DNA of 64,000 nt from Siniperca chuatsi (Eukaryota > Chordata > Actinopteri > Centrarchiformes > Sinipercidae), in assembly GCF_020085105.1 (NCBI RefSeq), contig NC_058051.1, forward strand, positions 18,755,455 to 18,819,454, written 5' to 3'. The position numbers were made by a program, and so were the translations under genes. A model generated the notes under the pieces. That model saw only the letters and a list, made by a program, of their open reading frames with translations, made no database searches and had not been told where the DNA came from. Positions within the stretch are counted from its first letter, which is position 1. Every line of letters starts with the position of its first letter. Of this stretch, positions 60,259 through 64,000 are shown piece after piece.

Positions 60259-62171
60259 TTAATCTCCTCCTGACTCTGAGCAACAATGCAAAGAGCAAGG
60301 GTTTGTGGGAAATGAACTTCTGTCCTCTTAACCTCATACTGCTTTGTCCAAACCTGGCTTAACTCCTAGACTTCACACGAATCAACAGCAAGGTCAAAAT
60401 ACATGTGAAATCGGGATGCCTAGTTGGTTGATGTTGCTTTGATGATGAAAGGATGTTAATCTATAACTTCCCCCCAAAAAAGGCAATACTCTATGTGTTC
60501 TTTTAAATTAATCTTTCTGAAATGTAACCATCAACAAATCATCATACCAAAAAAACTTTCTATGTGAATGCTTCCCATCTTTCACCTGAGCTGTCTCTCT
60601 CCAAAGGTGAAAAACCTACCAGCACCTCTAAAGCTCACTGACTAACACGATATATCTTGTTTGTTTAATGGAGTCTTATCATCAGTATATGGTTGCCAGT
60701 GGAGATTCCAGGAGGACACTGCACCTGGCAAAGAAATAGTCCGTCACAACCCCAGATTTCTTTTTAACCTTTGGACAGAGCCAGGCTAGCTGTTTCTCCC
60801 TGTTTCCAGTCTTTGTGCTAAGCTAAGCTAACCAACTCCTGGCTCCAGCTTCACATAGAACAGGCAAATATGGGAGTGGTATCGATCTTCTCATCTAACT
60901 CTCAGCAAGAAAGTGAATAAGCATATTTCCCAAAATGTCAAACTATTTCTTTAAGGATTTGAACAAATGACAGATGATGTCAACTCTGGTGAGTTTCAAG
61001 TCTTGTAGTCATAGTAGCGCTTTACAAGTCAATATAATACAAAAGAGTTAATTAATAGTTACTAATGTCTTTATTAATGGCTAGTAAATCATGTTGATGC
61101 TTTACAGATCAGTACTAACTAAATCAGTTTGCTTTGTCCTTATAAATTAGGTATATAACTTAGTTAGGATTGTTGTTATGGACTTTTTGACCATACTACC
61201 ATCTGAAGGAAGGATGGAGAGTATCTGGGTCAATAACCATAATAATGACTTACTAACATTTGTTACTACAGGCTTGATTTCTTATTGCAAAGTGAAAAAT
61301 TCAGTAGCCAAAATTGGACAGTAATGGCTTTTAATCCTTATAAAAGCTTATTACTGATTGGTAAAGCACAAAATGACTCATTAACTGTCACGCTCACATT
61401 TTAGCCATAACAAATGATAAACCTAAGTAAGTCTTATTAGAAAGTGGTCCTGTAATCCTATAATCACTTTTTGCGTGGTCTTTATAAGGTTATATGTGGG
61501 GTAATAAATTGATGCCAGTTAAGTTGCATTTCCACAGATCAGCAACCTTTTATGTTTCTTTATTATTTATAAGTGAATTTGAAATAAAACAAATTATTTT
61601 GATCCTGCAGTCTAATCCACATTACTCCTTCTTTCTTACTTCAAAGACTGCGTCCTGTCTTTTTCTCCAAAGTATTTTCTTTATTTTTTCTGAGCTCACC
61701 GCATGGCAATGCATCAACAAACATGTCTGACTGAAGTGGTGGATTTAGGGTGAGTGTCTGACCCGCATGACATTCCATACATGCCTTCATACCCTCCCTC
61801 CTGCTGCTGAGCCAGTCAAATATGAGCCCTCGGAAAACCCAAAGTGATCCCAAATGATTGTGACGCGCCGGGATGTTGCTATGAGAGCTGGTATTGAAAT
61901 GAGGAAACTCCACCCATCGCTCCGGGCCATGTGGTTCCCATCGCTCTTGTTGCTGTGTGTTTGAGAAGAGGGAGAACACAGCTGCTGCAAATGGATCGGT
62001 TGCTCATTTTATGCCATTAGAGTAGTTTGTGTCTTTGATAACTGCCCTATATGGGCTACTTCTTGGCAACTAACAAGCGCTTTAGCTGCTTTTGTTCAGA
62101 GCTCAAAGTCATTTGGGGATCCATTCCCAGTGAGAGCTGCTCCTGACAGGTGCGCACAGTGCGCAGAGAGG
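60259..62171. other. kbtbd12 3' region and intergenic DNA with repeats
   Basis: Contains a dispersed inverted-repeat copy and, at about 61010-61450, a TTACTAATG/TTATAAAG-rich stretch that looks like another old non-coding transposon with decayed ends. The last several hundred bases are the upstream region of the NUAK-type kinase. No other gene is seen. Confidence 0.45.
60610..60958. mobile_element. Dispersed inverted-repeat element (copy 3 of 3)
   Basis: Shares ACAGAGCCAGGCTAGCTGTT, GTGCTAAGCTAAGCTAACC and the right end CATATTTCCCAAAATGTCAA with copies 1 and 2. The left end is truncated. Confidence 0.65.
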
Positions 62172-62501
62172 ATGGGCAGACGTGAGGCAGACAGCAGAGG
62201 CGCAATGAACAACAGCGACCACTCCGAGCTCGGTTGTTTACAGGACGCGGCATTCAGCGGCCACCATGCCGGTGAGGAGTCCCCGAGGCTGCACAGCCGC
62301 CGTCCCTGCAGCGCGGACAAGCGGCAGAGAGACCCAGACATGGATGCGGTGGGCCGGGCATCGACTACCACAGAGCCGATGGAAGTCAAGAAGCACCAGC
62401 ACAAACACAACTTGAAACACCGCTATGAGGTGATGGAGACTCTGGGGAAAGGCACTTACGGCAAAGTGAAGAAGGCGGTAGAGAGAGCAAGCCTGAAGAT
62501 G
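62172..62501 (+). CDS. nuak2: NUAK-family (AMPK-related) kinase, first coding exon, probably nuak2
   Basis: Stress- and LKB1-activated Ser/Thr kinase family. The exon encodes 110 residues and ends exactly on a codon at a GTGAGT donor (62502). The second half, [21 protein letters not shown] followed by TYGKVKKA, holds the His-rich pre-kinase motif and the glycine loop GKGTYGKV; the next exon should start with the VAIK lysine and lies off the right edge. YGKVKKA is the NUAK2 wording (NUAK1 has KVKRA). The first 85 residues are poorly conserved. Two starts are possible: ATG 62172 and ATG 62205; the second gives a 99-residue exon product. Linkage to a PCTAIRE kinase would agree with human 1q32 (CDK18-NUAK2). 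Confidence 0.82.
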
Positions 62502-62723
62502 GTGAGTGTTGATCAACATGATGCAAAATATTACTTTAAGTATTCCACAGCTATGTGCCTGAAGGATATTTAACATGCAGAATGAAATATAGTTACCGAT
62601 GATGGGTAAATGTGCATTATGATGAACCTCTTAACCTCCTCTGCTGACATACAAAAGCTTTATAGAGATAATGTGATATGTTGCTCATGCTTTTGTCTTC
62701 CTGGGAGGTATTGAGCAGTCTAT

Positions 62724-62762
<39 letters not shown>

Positions 62763-62837
62763 ATTTGTTGCTGTTCCAAGAATGTTGCCCATTGATTGTT
62801 AAATATTAATTTGGAGATAGAGTTAAGCTCCTGGATG

Positions 62838-62896
<59 letters not shown>

Positions 62897-63059
62897 GTGG
62901 GTGAGCTCATGGGGTGATGCTGAACCCAGTTCTTGCTTCCTTTGCTGCCAGGCTGAGATGCCTTTGGTCTGACTCACTCAGCACTTGAACAAGGGGATAA
63001 AATTACTGCAATAGGTCTCCTCCAATATGAGTCAGACCCCCCTTACCAGAGCACAATCA

Positions 63060-63110
<51 letters not shown>

Positions 63111-64000
63111 ACATACACAGACATAATAATATAATGTTTCTGTTTAACATTAAATGCTGAATATCCAGGTTGAAAAACAGAACCTAGAGCCAGATTACTT
63201 TGAATAATCGTGGGTTTATGTCTACAGTCAGGCTTTAATCCCTCACTCTGCTGTGATCAGAGCACAAAGAGACAGATACCCCATCAGCCTTGAATTCCCC
63301 TTCTGTTTTTTTAGAAAACAAACACACTGTAATAGGGATAATCTTTTTTGCAATCAGATTGTGGAAGAGACAGACTGATGGTAGACTGGCATCATTCCTC
63401 TGGCTGCTTTCACTGTAGCTCTGAGACCAACATCTGTGAGAGAGAAAGGGCAGAGATTGAGATTGATGGAAGAATATACAGAGAGAGGTGAGCAGAGAGA
63501 GAGACAAATAGCTATGCAGTGTGTGTGTGTGTGTGTGTGTGTGCGCAGGGTGAGTGGGTTAGGACAAGGGGAAAATGCTGAATTCTTTGAGCTATAGCCA
63601 GCACATACCAAGGATTCTTTGAAACAAAACGGACATTATTTTTGGAAACAAGACCAGGGGGCTGTTGTTTGAGTGCGGGAAGTAGGCAGAGGAGGAGACA
63701 GTTTTAGAGCAAGAAGGAGGAAGAGGGGGAGGAAGAGGAGACCATAGCAATGGTTTGAGATTACAGTAAAGAGCTGACTTGAGATTGTCCCTGTAAAATG
63801 GCTGAGGTATACAGGAGGTGAATGTGACTAATGTAGCCTACATGTAATGGAAGGAAAGGATGATGACTGGGTCTTGGGTATGCAGGGTCACTAATCTGTA
63901 GGCTATTGTAGGTAGCCTGACTGGAGCCTGACCCCCCCCCAAAAAACCCCCAAAAAAAACAAAACAATTTGACATTTTTACACTTACGGTTTTAGTAGCC
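62502..64000 (+). other. Intron 1 of the NUAK-family kinase, rich in microsatellites
   Basis: Dinucleotide runs lie at 62729-62760 (GT), 62839-62895 (GT), 63060-63108 (CA) and 63521-63542 (GT). No second exon of the kinase is found before the window ends. Confidence 0.7.

Overview
The window is vertebrate nuclear DNA, almost certainly from a ray-finned (teleost, probably percomorph-type) fish. Coding sequence is broken into short exons with GT-AG junctions that rebuild typical vertebrate proteins. Intergenic DNA and introns are full of (CA)n, (TA)n and (TATC)n microsatellites, short inverted-repeat transposons, Rex1-type LINE pieces and an R2-type non-LTR element, all familiar from fish genomes. 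I see no bacterial-style operons, CRISPR arrays or phage.

Layout from left to right: (1) the first coding exon of a PCTAIRE cyclin-dependent kinase on the minus strand near 2.9 kb, whose body lies off the left edge, with a CpG-richer presumed promoter at 7.0-8.4 kb; (2) p4htm, the ER transmembrane prolyl 4-hydroxylase, plus strand, nine coding exons at 10.8-23.0 kb, which I can rebuild to 505 residues; (3) a complete four-exon secreted Frizzled-related protein gene (sizzled-like, 383 residues) on the opposite strand inside p4htm intron 2; (4) an R2-type retrotransposon lacking its reverse transcriptase, inside p4htm intron 8; (5) a creatine transporter gene of the slc6a8 type, plus strand, 14 coding exons at 25.3-39.2 kb, 685 residues; (6) an SLC26 anion exchanger, best match SLC26A6, minus strand, 19 coding exons at 41.5-51.7 kb, 783 residues; (7) kbtbd12, a BTB-BACK-Kelch gene, plus strand, nine coding exons at 55.7-60.3 kb, 615 residues; (8) the first coding exon of a NUAK-family kinase, probably nuak2, plus strand at 62.2 kb, running off the right edge.

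slc6a8 and slc26a6 are convergent; slc26a6 and kbtbd12 are divergent. All reading frames were checked across exon junctions and every coding length divides by three, so none of the four complete genes nor the nested gene looks broken. The genes do not form a pathway. Their human counterparts come from different chromosomes (3p21, 3q21, 1q32, Xq28), so the block reflects fish-lineage arrangement rather than function. The parts most worth a second look are the nested sFRP gene with its TATA box and Sox-Oct-like promoter, its long extra linker, the RT-less retroelement with a tRNA-like head, the perfect fold-back insertion at 1.75 kb, the lost second EF-hand in p4htm, and the tiny last exon of slc26a6 that supplies a PDZ-type tail.
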